DNA of 64,000 nt, taken from positions 605,376 through 669,375 of the forward strand of contig NC_135188.1 of the NCBI RefSeq assembly GCF_041146795.1, in the 5' to 3' direction. A program made the position numbers and the translations under genes. The first letter of the stretch is position 1, and every line of letters starts with the position of its first letter. The DNA is from Maylandia zebra (taxonomy: Eukaryota; Chordata; Actinopteri; Cichliformes; Cichlidae). The notes below the pieces were generated by a model that saw nothing but the letters and a program-made list of their open reading frames with translations, was not told the origin of the DNA and did no database searches. Positions 1-16,708 of the stretch are shown here, in pieces.

Positions 1-272
1 AGCTTCAAGGCTGAGTTCAACTGATGAAAATTAGATCAAAACATTATTTTCACTTATAGGAACTTAAGTAAAAAGGAAATGAAAGGATGGATTCTTCTAT
101 TTCTTCATCTGGTGCTGTTGCAAACAAAATAAAATAAAGAAAGTAGAAGCCATAATTAACTGATGCATACGTGAGAGATGAGGGTCTGAAATCACTATTT
201 TACGTTGCACTGGGTTGGATCTTAATGCAGGTGCAGTTGTAGATGTTACAAAAATCACAACAAAAATAATCA

Positions 273-4306
<4,034 letters not shown>

Positions 4307-4365
4307 TGTTTCGCTGATGGGCCACGCTCTGCTCCAAACACCGACTACGCTGGGAAAACACACGC

Positions 4366-4397
4366 ATGCAAACTCACACGCACACACACACACACGC
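4366..4397. repeat. Short CA microsatellite
   Basis: Imperfect cacacg/cacaca run just upstream of the gnb4 first coding exon, in the 5' intron. Similar short CA runs occur at 39880-39892 after usp13 exon 1. Confidence 0.8.
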
Positions 4398-6274
4398 ACT
4401 CACGCACACTTTACCAGCTGACGCCTGCAAGAAAGACAGAAGAAACACTTTTAGGTTGAAGGATGGGAAACAAACACAAGTATCCTGTTTGGGTTCACAC
4501 CAAAGAAGAAGGTGCTGCAGAGGGTGGGGCCGGGCGGAGCTCCAAGGGTGGTCTGGCTCTTCAAACACCCTCCTCAGTCTGGTTCAAAAGGCCATCTGAG
4601 CCAGGCTCTGACCTTTACTGGCTCAATCAGCCTTTTGTGTTGCTGCATTGCACTGGCTGCTCCGCCCGCAGTCTGTGTTTTTGTGTTGAATGTGCTCTGT
4701 TGTGTACTGTGGGCAGATCTGGATTGTCTATTTGATAACATGTCCAAGTGGGGAAAGAAAGCATATATTTTTTAGTTTGTGTGTGAGTGTCTATCTAAAT
4801 GTGTGTGTCAGGGTTAAGTGCGTCATCCCTTTGCAGATGCATGCGCACAAACATGCACGCGCACATGCCGGTTGCCACTTCCTTTACCTTGGGGAGTCTG
4901 AATGTGGGTCACAGAGCACTTACACACTCCTTGGAAATGTTTGGACAGCAACCCCCCCTCCACACGGCTCCAACATACCTCGCCCCACCCCCTGACTTTC
5001 CACTCTGTTTCACAGTCCAGAAGACAAACTCAGGGAGATTACATTTTTAGTCCCGTTTTCTAAAATTCAACAATTAAACCAAGTTCAGTCTTTCCTCTTC
5101 ACAGGAAACAGTGCAGATGTAACGAGGAGGATGTTTGTGTTTCAGCTTCAGTTTTGCAGATGCTTTAAAGCCGTGGTACACGAGGTAATTCATGAGCACA
5201 ATCGTGGAAAAAAAGGCAGGTAAACAACATAAGATAATGATAAGATAATGATAAGATGTTTATACAGTTCAGATGACTTTTATCTCGACATCACTTGAGC
5301 TGGTTTTGGCCCGTTTTTCCACTGCACTGACACAACAGAGACCTCGACTGCTCGTCGTGGCCTTGGCTCAGCCAACGGGGTCTTTGACAGGCACTGCAAC
5401 GCTCTCAGCGCTTCTCCAGCTGACGCAACCCCCACTAAGAAGGGTCTGGGCGTCAGCTCTCCAGTGATGTGCACCCACGCTATCACTGCTTTGGATCCAC
5501 TACCCTGTACCTCTCTGCCACGTCACCATGTGCCTCTCGTGGAGGACCATAACACCCAGTTTGACCTTCTCCACCTCCTGGTTATGCTGGGAGATGACGT
5601 GAGAAATAATTCAGCTTCATAATGCTGACAGACAGAAGGATATCCAACCAGAATAAAACTGCAAGCACTGATTTATGGGAGTGTCACATGAATGTTCATA
5701 TTCCAGTAGTGATTATTATTCATTCAGCAGCTAAAACAGAACACATGAAAGTGCTGTCGTAAGCACAAAGACAGGCAAAACACACGCTCATACAACATTT
5801 ACGTGTAGTGACTTACAGTTGTGAAACTCGGGTCGTTTATGTATGTGTGTATTTTTTCCCTCCACTTGTGTGATTTGAGTCATGCGTGCAGCCAGTGAGC
5901 TGGCCTACAAAGACCTAGATCATGGCCCAGGATCAGCCGCAACAAAAGCGGAGCTGTGTGTTGCAGCTGCCCATTGTTTAGTATGTGGTGCCAGTATAGC
6001 AGATAGGTCTGCTTGGCACCGCCGCCACATTTGGGGCCTCTGCGATAGGCCACGGGAGGCCACAATTGCTACTTCTCTGCACAACATCCAAGCACACAGC
6101 CCTCCGTGCATTCATTCATCTTGTTCAGCCTGGTGCTCCCAGTGGCCGACAGGACACCGCGGTGCCTAAACTGGGATAAAACATCTGCTGCCTGCTTCAA
6201 ACTGTGGACATGTAAGACAGAAAGGCACTGGTGGAAATAATCACAAACGCTACATTTTATTTTGAAAACTGACC

Positions 6275-6430
6275 ACAGGCATTTTCGGCTGCTCCCTTAT
6301 TTCCCAAAGGATCAGGACAGCGGACAGATGTGCATCTTTGATCGTGCAAAGACTCCAGGCCTGGGCCCAGCACTAGCTGCTGATGCCCCGAGCCCGGGTG
6401 TGTCTCCTCCTGGTCTCATACCGCAGAGCT
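6275..6430. repeat. Possible dispersed repeat fragment
   Basis: The run ggctgctcccttatttccc followed by a decayed aaggatcaggacagcgg resembles a block repeated widely in fish genomes. A similar phrase occurs near 18738-18770 in this window. I recognise the pattern but cannot name the family; both copies are degraded. Confidence 0.3.
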
Positions 6431-7424
6431 TTCACATTACAGGTGAATGTGTCACCTGGTAAATCACTGAGAATAATCTCAACAAACAGCTTAAGCATCA
6501 CTCAGTGTTTGTGCACAAAATGTTTAGCTATAAAGCCAAAGTGACTTTTATCTAATAACTTCTCATTAACAGCAGCAATCAAATGTAAGGAGTAATGACT
6601 TAAGTACTGATCAATATAGTTCACAAAGTGTTTCACAAAGCATCAAATCATCAGGACAAAGAACATTTTAATTAAGACACGAGAAATCTGTAAAATAAAT
6701 AAAAACTACAATATATTAAAATGACATTTAGATTTGTTACAGTAACAGAAAAAACACACATGGCCTCAAAGCCTGCAGTATAATAATCTTTTTTTTTTTT
6801 TAAACTCACTGTTTTTAGTTTCTTTGAATGTTAATTAATAGTTTAATAGTTTGACTATGATACTGGCTGCTGTTGCTGCTTTTATGACTTAATCAATACT
6901 GCGAACCTGTCTGTGTTTATCATGTGTGAGGAATACAAACGTTATCTGAACTGTATCCAACTCCAAGACACATAAGTTCACTGCTCGCTCACTAAACTCT
7001 ACATCCGTGTCAGACTGTTCAGTGTCTGCTCCTGCAGACAGACAGACACAGTAGTTCATGTTAAGGCAGAACTACACCTAAGGACAGCATGGGAACTCCA
7101 AAGGCAAATCCTATGAGATCTGAATCAGAAAAATCCAACTGTGAGAACACACAGTGGTCTAGTTTGGTTAACAGAGCAGCAGCTTTAGGGGCACGGCAAA
7201 ATAAAATGAGCAGGAGGTTTACCAACATCCAGGTGTGGACACACTTGGGCCTGCTGTGAGCACCTTATACCAGTGCTTACAGTAAGTTGTCCATATTATG
7301 ACTTCTGAAATCATATCTTATACCTGTATACAGCACAAATCCTCTTATTATTAAAAAGAATGACTTACACCTTGTGATAAAATTTTAATTACTTGGAATC
7401 AATCAGTGCTCTAAACCAACGTTT

Positions 7425-7575
7425 TTCAGGCTCTTGTCTAGCGAGCACTCAAAGCACTTTATACAATATGCCTTGTTCACACAAGGTCTTTTTGCTTTGT
7501 CTAAGTGCTCTATCACCCTCAGATGAAGGCATCAATATCTGGGATCGAACCACCGAGCTTCCGATTACTAGATAA
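7425..7575 (-). repeat. Diverged tRNA-derived SINE fragment
   Basis: The segment holds ggatcgaacc (about 7541-7550), the reverse complement of a pol III B box. Upstream runs a body (cactcaaagcactttata, then gctctatcaccctcag) that resembles the SINEs at 25.2 and 42.3 kb. No A box is recognisable, so the copy is truncated or decayed. It lies in the presumed first intron of gnb4. Confidence 0.5.
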
Positions 7576-8656
7576 GATTGACTAGTATTAGATTTTTTGT
7601 TTGTTTGTCTTCAGCTGATGCCACGTGCTGGGTTATTTGTTAGAAAACACACCAAAAAGACAAAACGTGATTTGTAGTGAATGTGCACCTACTGAAATGA
7701 GTAGGAGGCAGCAGGGCAACTCCACAGGTGTGAACTTGTTCAGGTGACCTACAGACTATTCCAGACATCTAGAGAATGAAGCAAATATCTGAAAAATGTC
7801 CCGTATGGTGAGGCTTCCTGCAATAACTAGAGCACATATGAAACTGCACAGGAAATATGCGCCATGATTATGATTTCATTGCTTCCACACTTGTTCTGAA
7901 GTAGGTTAATGCTTAAATAAAATCCCCCCAAAGCGTCACACTGCTCTGGGTCAAAGCAGAGGCCCAAACCCGAGCATACTCAGTTTATAGTAGGACATGA
8001 ACCTCTGCGAAACACCGAGCTGCGGACATTTGTGGTCATCCTTCCGATCATCTTATCGACCAATCAGCTAGCCGGTCTAGCTTTCCCCACATTTAAAAGC
8101 TTTTTGTTTAAACAGTGAAACACTTTACTATGCAAAGACCAAACGCAAAATGTATTCCATTTTTACAAACGTGTAAAGACACTGAATACATCCGTGACAC
8201 ACGGACCAAAGAGCAGGAGCCAAACGGCGCGGCACCAGTTGATGCTCAGAGGAAGGCTGTCATGTATATTTAGTAGAAAAGGAAAAGAAAATCTACGCAG
8301 CCACATATGAGAGAACCAGATGTATGAAATGGAAATATCTGAACTGCTGTCTGCCCAGTGAAGGGTTTTGCCCCTACAGTTCCGCCTGACAGTGTGTAAA
8401 AGGCCGCGTTTGGTGAGCAGAGAAATTTCAACAACGTAAAGCTTTTAGCTTAGAGAAAGAAAACAGCGCAGCCCGGGAACAGTTATTTCAACACTGCTGC
8501 CTGGAGCGAACCAGCTAACGGCGGTTTTTGCATATCAGCCGAGCTCAATGTAAAACAAACAAAAACAGCCGCGACCAGAGCAGGAAATAGCGTTTGTAAA
8601 AGAAAAATAAAAAAAAAACGCCACCAAAATATCAAGACTTGAGTGCACGTCCTCAC

Positions 8657-8760
8657 CTGAAAACAGGCGGTTTGGGGCTCCGTCCGTCCTTCAGTCCGAG
8701 TCACACCGATCCGTTTTCACACGACAACCATGGCCACAGCTGTGAGGGAATCGCAAAGGG
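8657..8760 (-). other. gnb4: Probable 5' UTR exon and promoter region of gnb4
   Basis: On the minus strand a good splice donor (CAG then gtgagg) ends an exon at 8657. A matching acceptor (tgtgttttcccag) lies about 40 bases upstream of the gnb4 start codon, near 4349. GNB genes usually have a non-coding first exon, so this fits a 5' UTR exon joined across a roughly 4.3 kb intron. The upstream edge near 8760 is a guess, because no TATA box or defined start site is visible. Confidence 0.5.
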
Positions 8761-8764
8761 AGCC

Positions 8765-11700
8765 GTGCTAATTTTAAGCCCGTTTTAATCGGTTTAAATG
8801 GTCAGAAGCGAGCGCGACTCGTGTCGGATTTGACTAAAATTTTCACCAAGCAGGCTAATCACCACACCCATGAAAGTGGGAACATAGCAACAGCCTACGC
8901 TGAGGGGTGCCCGCTACATGACACATTCATATTCATGTTTCCTTGTTAATACAACAACTTGTAGTGTAACAATGTCGTACTAAATTAGTTATAATTACGT
9001 CAATAATCTCGAGGAATCATTAACAACACTTTAACTAGCTCTAAAAATATCTATAATGACTCGTACACCCTACGGGCGAAATGGTACCGTCTGGCAGCTC
9101 CCTCTACAAAAAGGAACCGAATGGGATACAGGAAACAAATATTAGACCTAAAAAGCCAGTCATTGTAGTGATTCAAACGACAGTCATCTAAGGTTTGCAA
9201 ACTCCACCTTTGCCCTCTCATTCAAATACAAACTGAGTAAATAACGCAGACACTGCAGTAGAAGTGAAAGGTGAGGAGACTGCAGTGTTTTTAACAACTT
9301 CACGAATGTAGTCTGTCAACAGCAACAGTTGTGACCACATAGACTAGCGATGGCTGAGACGTGAAGGTACCTGCAGGTCTGCTGTAGAGCTTCGCACCGT
9401 GAAAGGCCAGACAAGAAATGAACCGATTAATCAAAATCAAAAATGAGTGGTAAGTGCAGCTCTAAAATGTGTATGACAAACATAGCTCGCTCTTCATCAT
9501 CAAAGTAGCAGAAATATTTGTCTACTTTCTCTAGTCATCCTTTGGTTTCTTGACAGTTTAATGGATTTCGTTGCTTTACTATTCAGACAAATCTAATGAG
9601 TGAGTTAGAATTATAAATCTGTCTAAAACAAACTGAAATCCCTCAGGAGACAGCTGTGCCAAGTCTCACCCTGGCACACAGCAGTTGGCCTGCAGTGGGT
9701 TCATTGAAAACGATCTCTCTCCATTAGGACAGGATGAATATTTAATGGGGCCAATGAAAGGGAGCAGTGGGATAGGCTTTTCCATATCTCTGCACGAGCC
9801 ATAATCAATGGAAAGGAGATGAAAGTTTTCCAGCGCCTGGTTTCCTTTCGGAGTTGCATGGGGGCAGATTAAGTCTAATTTAATTCATACACACAGCAGT
9901 AGTATGAGGATTAGGATTACCATGATAGCAGAGACATATGCCTTGGATGGTTTGCCATTAGTGCCAATGGGATTACATTTTCTTTATTTTACAGTGTTAA
10001 TTTGCACAGCCTCGGAACAGGATATTATTCACAGTATGTTTTATTCATTAGCCTGTATTCATACATTAAAACCACACATTCTACAGCATTTAGCAAAATA
10101 GAAATTCGATCCGTAGGATGACACCTGCCAAAACCACAATCAATAATTTGCCCATTTGTTATAGAAAATACATCTTATCAGTCATAATAAAGATAATCAG
10201 AACATTTAAGTGGATTTAGTATTACTGTTTCATTTATAGCGTGCTTGTAAAGTTGTACTAACAAGTTTAAGCCAGCCGGTTTCACAGATGACATAATACT
10301 GGGTCACCCTTTAGCGTTTTGTCAGATCATGTCTGAAGTTATGCAAAAATAGACTCCTAATTGCACAAGGTAGAGCTAAATCATGCAGCCTGAACACCGC
10401 TACAGCTCAGCTCTAGTCATGTGCTACATTAGTCAACACTGAGTGCTGTCGTTTTTTTTGTTTTGTGTTTTTGTAGTGTTTTGGATCAGAGATTGGTTTT
10501 AAATGGAAGATAACTGCCTAAGAAGAAGTCAGCTTGTGTTCTCTCTGTATAGTGAGCAAAAAAGACTGAATTCATTAACCAGCTGAGAATCGCAGTCAGT
10601 GTGTCCAAAAGCACATCCTAGGCCAATCAGGTCCCTTGGTCCATTGCTTAGCAACCAGGAAGGAAGAAGCAGGGTTGGGTTGGGGGGAGCAAATTGACAC
10701 TGTAAAAATAGAACATCAATAGCCTGGTGTGTGAAAAAAAGAAAGACACACATGTTGCCGAGGCTATAAATAGTTTCCTGGAGCCTGGAACAGGTATTGT
10801 GTACAGTAGCTTTGTCGTGTTGTTGTACATTTTTGCATTTATTCGAATTTAGCAACACAGCTCAAAGCATAGCAGTCATGCAAGTGAATAACATCATTTG
10901 AATTTTACGATGATTTTATGGCATAGGAGAAACAGCAAGAACTGACGTACCTGTATACTGCTGACTACAAGTCATCCCAAAACCATCAACAGGTCGGCAC
11001 AATTTAGATTTTTCTGTTTGTCAGCGTGGATACAAAATTCTCAGCATGCTGTAATAATACATTTCAGCGTATTATCACTGACGTTTTTGGAAATCCATAA
11101 GGGGAGGGGGTTAGGGTTTGTTTTTCATTTTAGTTAATAAATAATAAATAATAATAATATAAAATCACCAGGATAATATCTGATCTTTCTGCCTCATATC
11201 ATAAATCTGTGTGCATATTGTTCAGGGGAATTCCAGTGATCTTTTCTCATATTACACCACCTTTATATATGACATTTTTAAACTGGGTAATGCATGTGTC
11301 TTGTGTAGAACAGTGTGCTCAAAAATAGATCTATCATATCCAATTCAGTTTCACAGGACTGCTCAATAATGACCCCAAAACGTGGGGGATCCGATCGAGT
11401 GGAGATAACGGGACGTCAATCCCCCACCTCCTAAATGTTGGGTTTTTTTTAATCCCGATGTTTCGATTTTAGGCCACATGCCATCACACCCCCATGTAAT
11501 ACTTTCACAGTATCAGAGGCAATTAAAATGTGTAGCAACAGTAAAAGGCTTTATCGGGGCCGTCTTATCCACCAGACATCTCCCGGGGAGGCAGGCCGTT
11601 GTCAGGGTAACCCTCACAAATGGCAACTGACGTCAAAAAGGTAGGAGAAATACCAGGGAGAGCCAGAGCTGCTATGCATAATGGATTATTGAAAAAAAGG

Positions 11701-14700
11701 CCCTCTTGAAGAGTGCAAAGTGACTTAAAATATGCGTGCCTTGCTGAGCTCACCAGTCCTGTCTCACTCTGTGTGATGAGGGAAATAGATGTTGGCAAAT
11801 TCTGGGTTTACTTGCAGACTGCCACAGCTTAGCCTTCATTGGCTCTTGTTAAATTATGTATTTTGAGTAAAAGCTTGATGGAGAACAATCTCTGCATTTG
11901 GACACATGATGGTCTATATCCTGTCCTGTGACCTCTGTGTCATTTGTCAAAGTGCTGTGCCACTCCTCATTCCGTTATGTTTTGCTTCCAAAGAGCCAGG
12001 CTGCTTTCTGGAGCAGTGGGTCCAGGCTTCCCGAAGGTCTTTCAAACTTTTTCTTTGGACATTGTCTGCTTTGGGTGCAATACGTGGTGCAAAAACATGG
12101 CATATCTCAGCATAGTGTGCAGTGCGTTATTAAAAAAAATGTAGGAGACTGGCCTACAAAAACTATCTACAGCAGAGGATCAGTATGCGAATCAAATCTA
12201 GGAAAGACCTGACACATGATGCATTTGAGAGATGCATCTTATGTTCAAGTCTCACAAATGGTCTCAGAGGAAAGGTGTCTGTCAAGAGCCATTCTTAAGG
12301 AAGGGAAACAGAGAGAGGTGAAGGCTGAGGTTTGCCAAATTACACAAGAACTGGACAGAAAATCAGTAACAACAGGCTTCTGGAGTGAATCCTAATTCGA
12401 AAGTTTATGTTCAAATTGTTGTCAATATTTACAGAAGAGGTGAGGAGACACTGTGTCTTCAGCTCTGCCATGGTTTTGACGCTTCGGGGGTCTTGGCAAT
12501 TGATGTCATTATGAACTCATAAAAATAACATGAAGGGTTTAGGTTCTTGTCTAATCTCAGTGCTATTCCTGGGCCATGAGAGTGTCACACAGCAGCAGCT
12601 TGGCGAAGAACCCTTCTGTGATCATGCCTCGCGTGTTGTGCTGGGAATCACACTCTCCTCGATCAACGACTGTGAAGTCATGTACTGCTGCTGTCCACAT
12701 TGGTAGAGCAAAACAGAAGTATGGACATGTAATACAGAAGTGACACTGTGTCCATTTTGGAGAAGATAATACATCTATATGCATAGATCTGTGCGATGCC
12801 ATTATTATGACATCATTGACTTTCTCACATAGAATAAAATCAGGTTTAATTTTTTTTTTTTGCCCACGAAGCTTTATGTCTCCAGCACACAACATTAAAT
12901 TACAAGAAGAAAAATTTAGAGCAAAAGTGTTTTTCTATAATGTGAATATCCATGTTAAAATCAAATAAATGTACTAGTGTCCAAAAATTTATCTATTTGT
13001 TGAAAAGCCGCATATTTTTTGATGCTATATTTTCACTGTGGGTTTCAAAAGTACACAATTTCCACATTTATTAATCAAACGACACCCTCAATTACATTAA
13101 GGAAGAGCAACCCTTAATCTTTTGATTTAGGGAGAAGCTGCGGAGGAAATGTGCAAACAGAAGAAGTGAGAGTGTTTCGGTCCAGGGGAATCCCAGACAC
13201 TTCTGTAAACCAGGGGTGCAACAAGCAGCACAAAGCATGAACCAACATGCTATGAGTTTCCAAAGAAGTCGATCACACATCAGTATTGGGGGAGTGAGGA
13301 ATAACCTTGGTGTGCTAATACCACCCTTTGCAGAGGCCGCCAAACAGCTTCAACCCTCCAACGCCACATGATCATTAATTTATTACCACGAGCACACTAT
13401 TTCTTTCCCTTTTTTTTTGACTTGACATTTTGGTGCACCACAGATTTTTAACATGAGATAAGATCTACAGTTCACCTCTGCACTGCCTCAAAACCAACTT
13501 TATACCAGGTACAAAGTCTGAGTTCACAACCTCACTAAACACCACAGTCACCAGCGTTTCCTCTATTACACTGCAAACACCAAAAGGTGAGTTAAGTGCC
13601 AGAAAAATATCTGAGTTTTAGTAAGGTTTATACTGCAGACTTTAGCCTTGGAAACATAATTTTTCTATGTAAAAAAATATTTAAATATTATATTAAAACA
13701 GTAGGAATATTCTCATTTGTACTTAAATGTATACAGTATTCCTGAGTAAGTACATTTTCCCTGGTAAATATAGAGGTTACTGCGCCAATACATCATTGCT
13801 GTGAATCAAAAAGCTTGACATTAAAAAAAAAAAAAAAAAAAAAAATGAAAGCTTTTCTACCTTTTCCAGTGCAGATGAGGAGGGGAAGTGGCTGTTTCTG
13901 CATATGTCCTAAATGGCATGGATTATGAGTCGCACAGAGCGCCGTGGTTTCAGTTCTTCCTTTCAGCCGTGAGTGTAGATGCTGCCAGGAGGAGCAGCAA
14001 ATGGAGAGCTAGAGGATGGAGAGCTACTGAGTGGGAGGGTGATGATATATGGGGGGGAGACAAAGGATAGCCGATGGAGTAATTTTTCTATTAAAGGGAC
14101 AGAGTTGATTTCTTCAGTACTAGTTGAAGAAGGTAAATAAATAGAAATGAAAGAATAATCCCAGTTTTTTTTACTTTCCCACCAAAAAACTTGTTGCAGG
14201 TCCCTTGGCAGGTGGCCACACGTGTTTTCATACAGGGCTTCCTAGAAGAACAGCATAAACAAAATTGGCTCCAAAATACTCATCAACCTTTGACATGATT
14301 CTGACGCGCATCTTCAAACATGAGCATTTATAGTTTGAGACATCTGTGTGACTTCTTATTTTACCATTCCTGTATATGAAAACTTGTTTCTGTCACTGAA
14401 AAAAAACCTTTTTTTTCCCATTTGTGAGTCAAAATTTTGAGTTAATTTCTTAGAATTTCAATTTAAAAATATCCAACACAATAACTCAAAACTGAGAAAA
14501 TTACTGCTTAATTGCTTTACCTGGTAAATTTTTTAAGATTTATTTTTAATGGCAGAAACGCGCTTCTATTCATACACAGCCTGTATATACTTGCTTATAC
14601 ACTGCCTCATGTCTACACCATTTTTGTAAATGATCCATTCCCACAGTAACACTTTTGTCCAGTATGTGCTTCCTTTCTGTAACGGTTTAGAATATTCTAA

Positions 14701-14715
14701 GACAAAAATGAAATG
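8765..14715. other. Intergenic region without recognisable genes
   Basis: No exon-like reading frame with splice borders, no RNA gene and no well-preserved mobile element was seen here. The sequence is AT-rich with ordinary simple repeats, including a run of 23 A at 13823-13845. The part around 9650-10110 looks less random and is listed as a possible conserved non-coding element in the findings. Confidence 0.5.
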
Positions 14716-14717
14716 GG

Positions 14718-15556
14718 TCGATTCAACAGCATCCTTCTGAGATTGTGGTCCATTTTTACATAATAGCAGCAAATGCGTGACGTCTGTTCCACTAAATCTC
14801 ACAGGTGCTCTAATGGATTGAGATCTGGTGACTTGAGGTCATTTGAGTACAGTGAACTCATTGTCATGTTCAAAAACCCAGTTTGAGATTACCCGAGCTT
14901 TGTGCCACAGCTCACTCTCCTGCTGGAAGCAGAAGACGGCTACACTGTGCTAATACAGGCGAGCTATTTCCTTTAGCAACCGCTGAGTGTTGTTGCTGAT
15001 GGACACGGTCAGCAACAGCACTCAGGTAGGGTGTGGTTAAATGATGATCAGTTGGTACTGAGGGGTCCAAAGTGTGCCATAAAAACATCCCTCACACTAT
15101 TAGAGTACCAGCAGACTGAAGCATTAATAGAAAGCACAGTGGATCCATGCTTTCATGTCATTCACCCCAACATCTGACCCCACCATCTGGATGTCACACA
15201 GAAGACTCATCGGACCAGCTAGCATCTTTCCAATATTCCGTTGCCAGTTATGGTGAGGCTGAGTTGTTACCTGTTCTTGCCGAGAGTAGCATCAGGTGTA
15301 GCATCAGGTGTAGCATCAGGGGTGCTGGTTGTTCAGAGATGCTCTTCTGCCTACCTTAGTGATATTTGAGTTGCTTCTTATTAGATTAAAACAGTCTGGC
15401 TCAGTCGCTCAAAATTACCTTTCTTCCCCATTCTGATGCTTGGATGTGTCTACATGCCTAAATAGAGCTGCTGCCTTGTGACTGTCTGATATTTGCATTA
15501 ACGAGCAGTTCAACAGATGTCCCTTTGTTGTACCTAACAACGTGACAGTATTTAAA
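14718..15556 (-). mobile_element. Tc1/mariner-like DNA transposon relic (family A)
   Basis: Read on the minus strand, this is a decayed copy of the Tc1-like family also present at 29.96-30.61 and 52.8-53.3 kb. Recognisable blocks include ggattgagatctggtgac (near 14816) and tggatccatgctttcatgt (near 15140). The 3' part, cattaacgagcagtt (near 15496), runs to the element end. The transposase frame is broken by many indels. A 12-base unit (tagcatcaggtg) is repeated three times at 15287-15322. The element is dead. Confidence 0.7.
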
Positions 15557-15559
15557 CAG

Positions 15560-16250
15560 TGCTCAGAGCATATCATACCATGTCGACTGAATCATCGCAG
15601 TAATCAGCAGCTGCAAAGTTCCATAAAATTAAACCATGTCAAATATAATAAATATGTACGCTGCTTGTTTACATATGATTTTTATCTTCTCGTCCCTCTG
15701 TGTACATCTTAACTAAAATCCAGGATTGTAATTCTAAAAAAAATAAGATGGGCTCAACTAAAAACTTTCATTTTCAAAGTCAGTCACATTAAAATGCAAC
15801 AGGCTAATAACTTTGATCATCTCTTTCCAACTTTTTCACAAAACCTGGCCTTTATTGGACATTACACTGATGTGTACCTGCAGAGAGATTTTCCCAGTCA
15901 CCTTTTCGCCCAGCGTGGGAAAAATGCACCGACAACGCTTTTTCCACTGAAGAACAATTTCATGGTTGTTTATTATAAACCAAAGAGCCAAAAAGGCACT
16001 GACCTGGCCTCTAACCCCCCATCCAAATCTAACTGAGCGTCTGTGTTCCAGGACAGGCCCAAGTCACGGGAGTAACTTCCTTGTCAGTGCATGTCGAACA
16101 TGGAAATTATTACAGCACACATTATTTGTTTAAAGAAGAAGATATATGTTCATGATCCAAATTTTACTGGGATTTGACTATTGCACTTGGGTTCTCTCAG
16201 TGAAAGCATTAAAATACGAAATATCCACAGACAGTACACATGTCAACCCA
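15560..16250. other. Region downstream of aldh7a1; no gene seen
   Basis: No coding potential with splice borders is visible. The nearest minus-strand AATAAA is at 16256-16261 (tttatt on the plus strand), a plausible polyadenylation signal for aldh7a1. The rest appears to be plain intergenic sequence. Confidence 0.4.
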
Positions 16251-16708
16251 TTGCCTTTTATTGTTGTTTGGTTGCCTGGAAAATACTGTGTATTATAGAA
16301 ATTACAGTATATTCATGTGTTAACTGGGTGCAAAACAGCCAGTGTTGACTACGCAACATTTCTGTTAATGGTGAACTGCAACGATCGACACATTTACAAC
16401 TTTGTCTAGTTTTTCTTCCAAAATGTAACGATTGTAATTGATCGATTAGCCAAACTTCATTAAGTGCTTGTAGAAAGGTGCACACATTTGGGGGAAAATT
16501 TAACCTTGAACAAAAACTCCTGAAACTGTTTTAAATCCAGAATATTTTTAAACTACATTCATACAGATACACTTATCCTATGTGACTGAGACAGATCTAA
16601 ACACAAGCTGACCTTTCTGAATGCAAATGCATTACCATGCATTTCACTTGGCCATTCAAACTATTTAGTGTTGTCCTCGGGGCTCATCGACGCTTAAAGC
16701 CGGCTGGC

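Noticed and set aside
15147-15359. Small protein-coding frame with serine-rich repeats
   Set aside because: It runs through the antisense of a Tc1 relic and its repeat is the triplicated 12-mer; there is no splice or start context.
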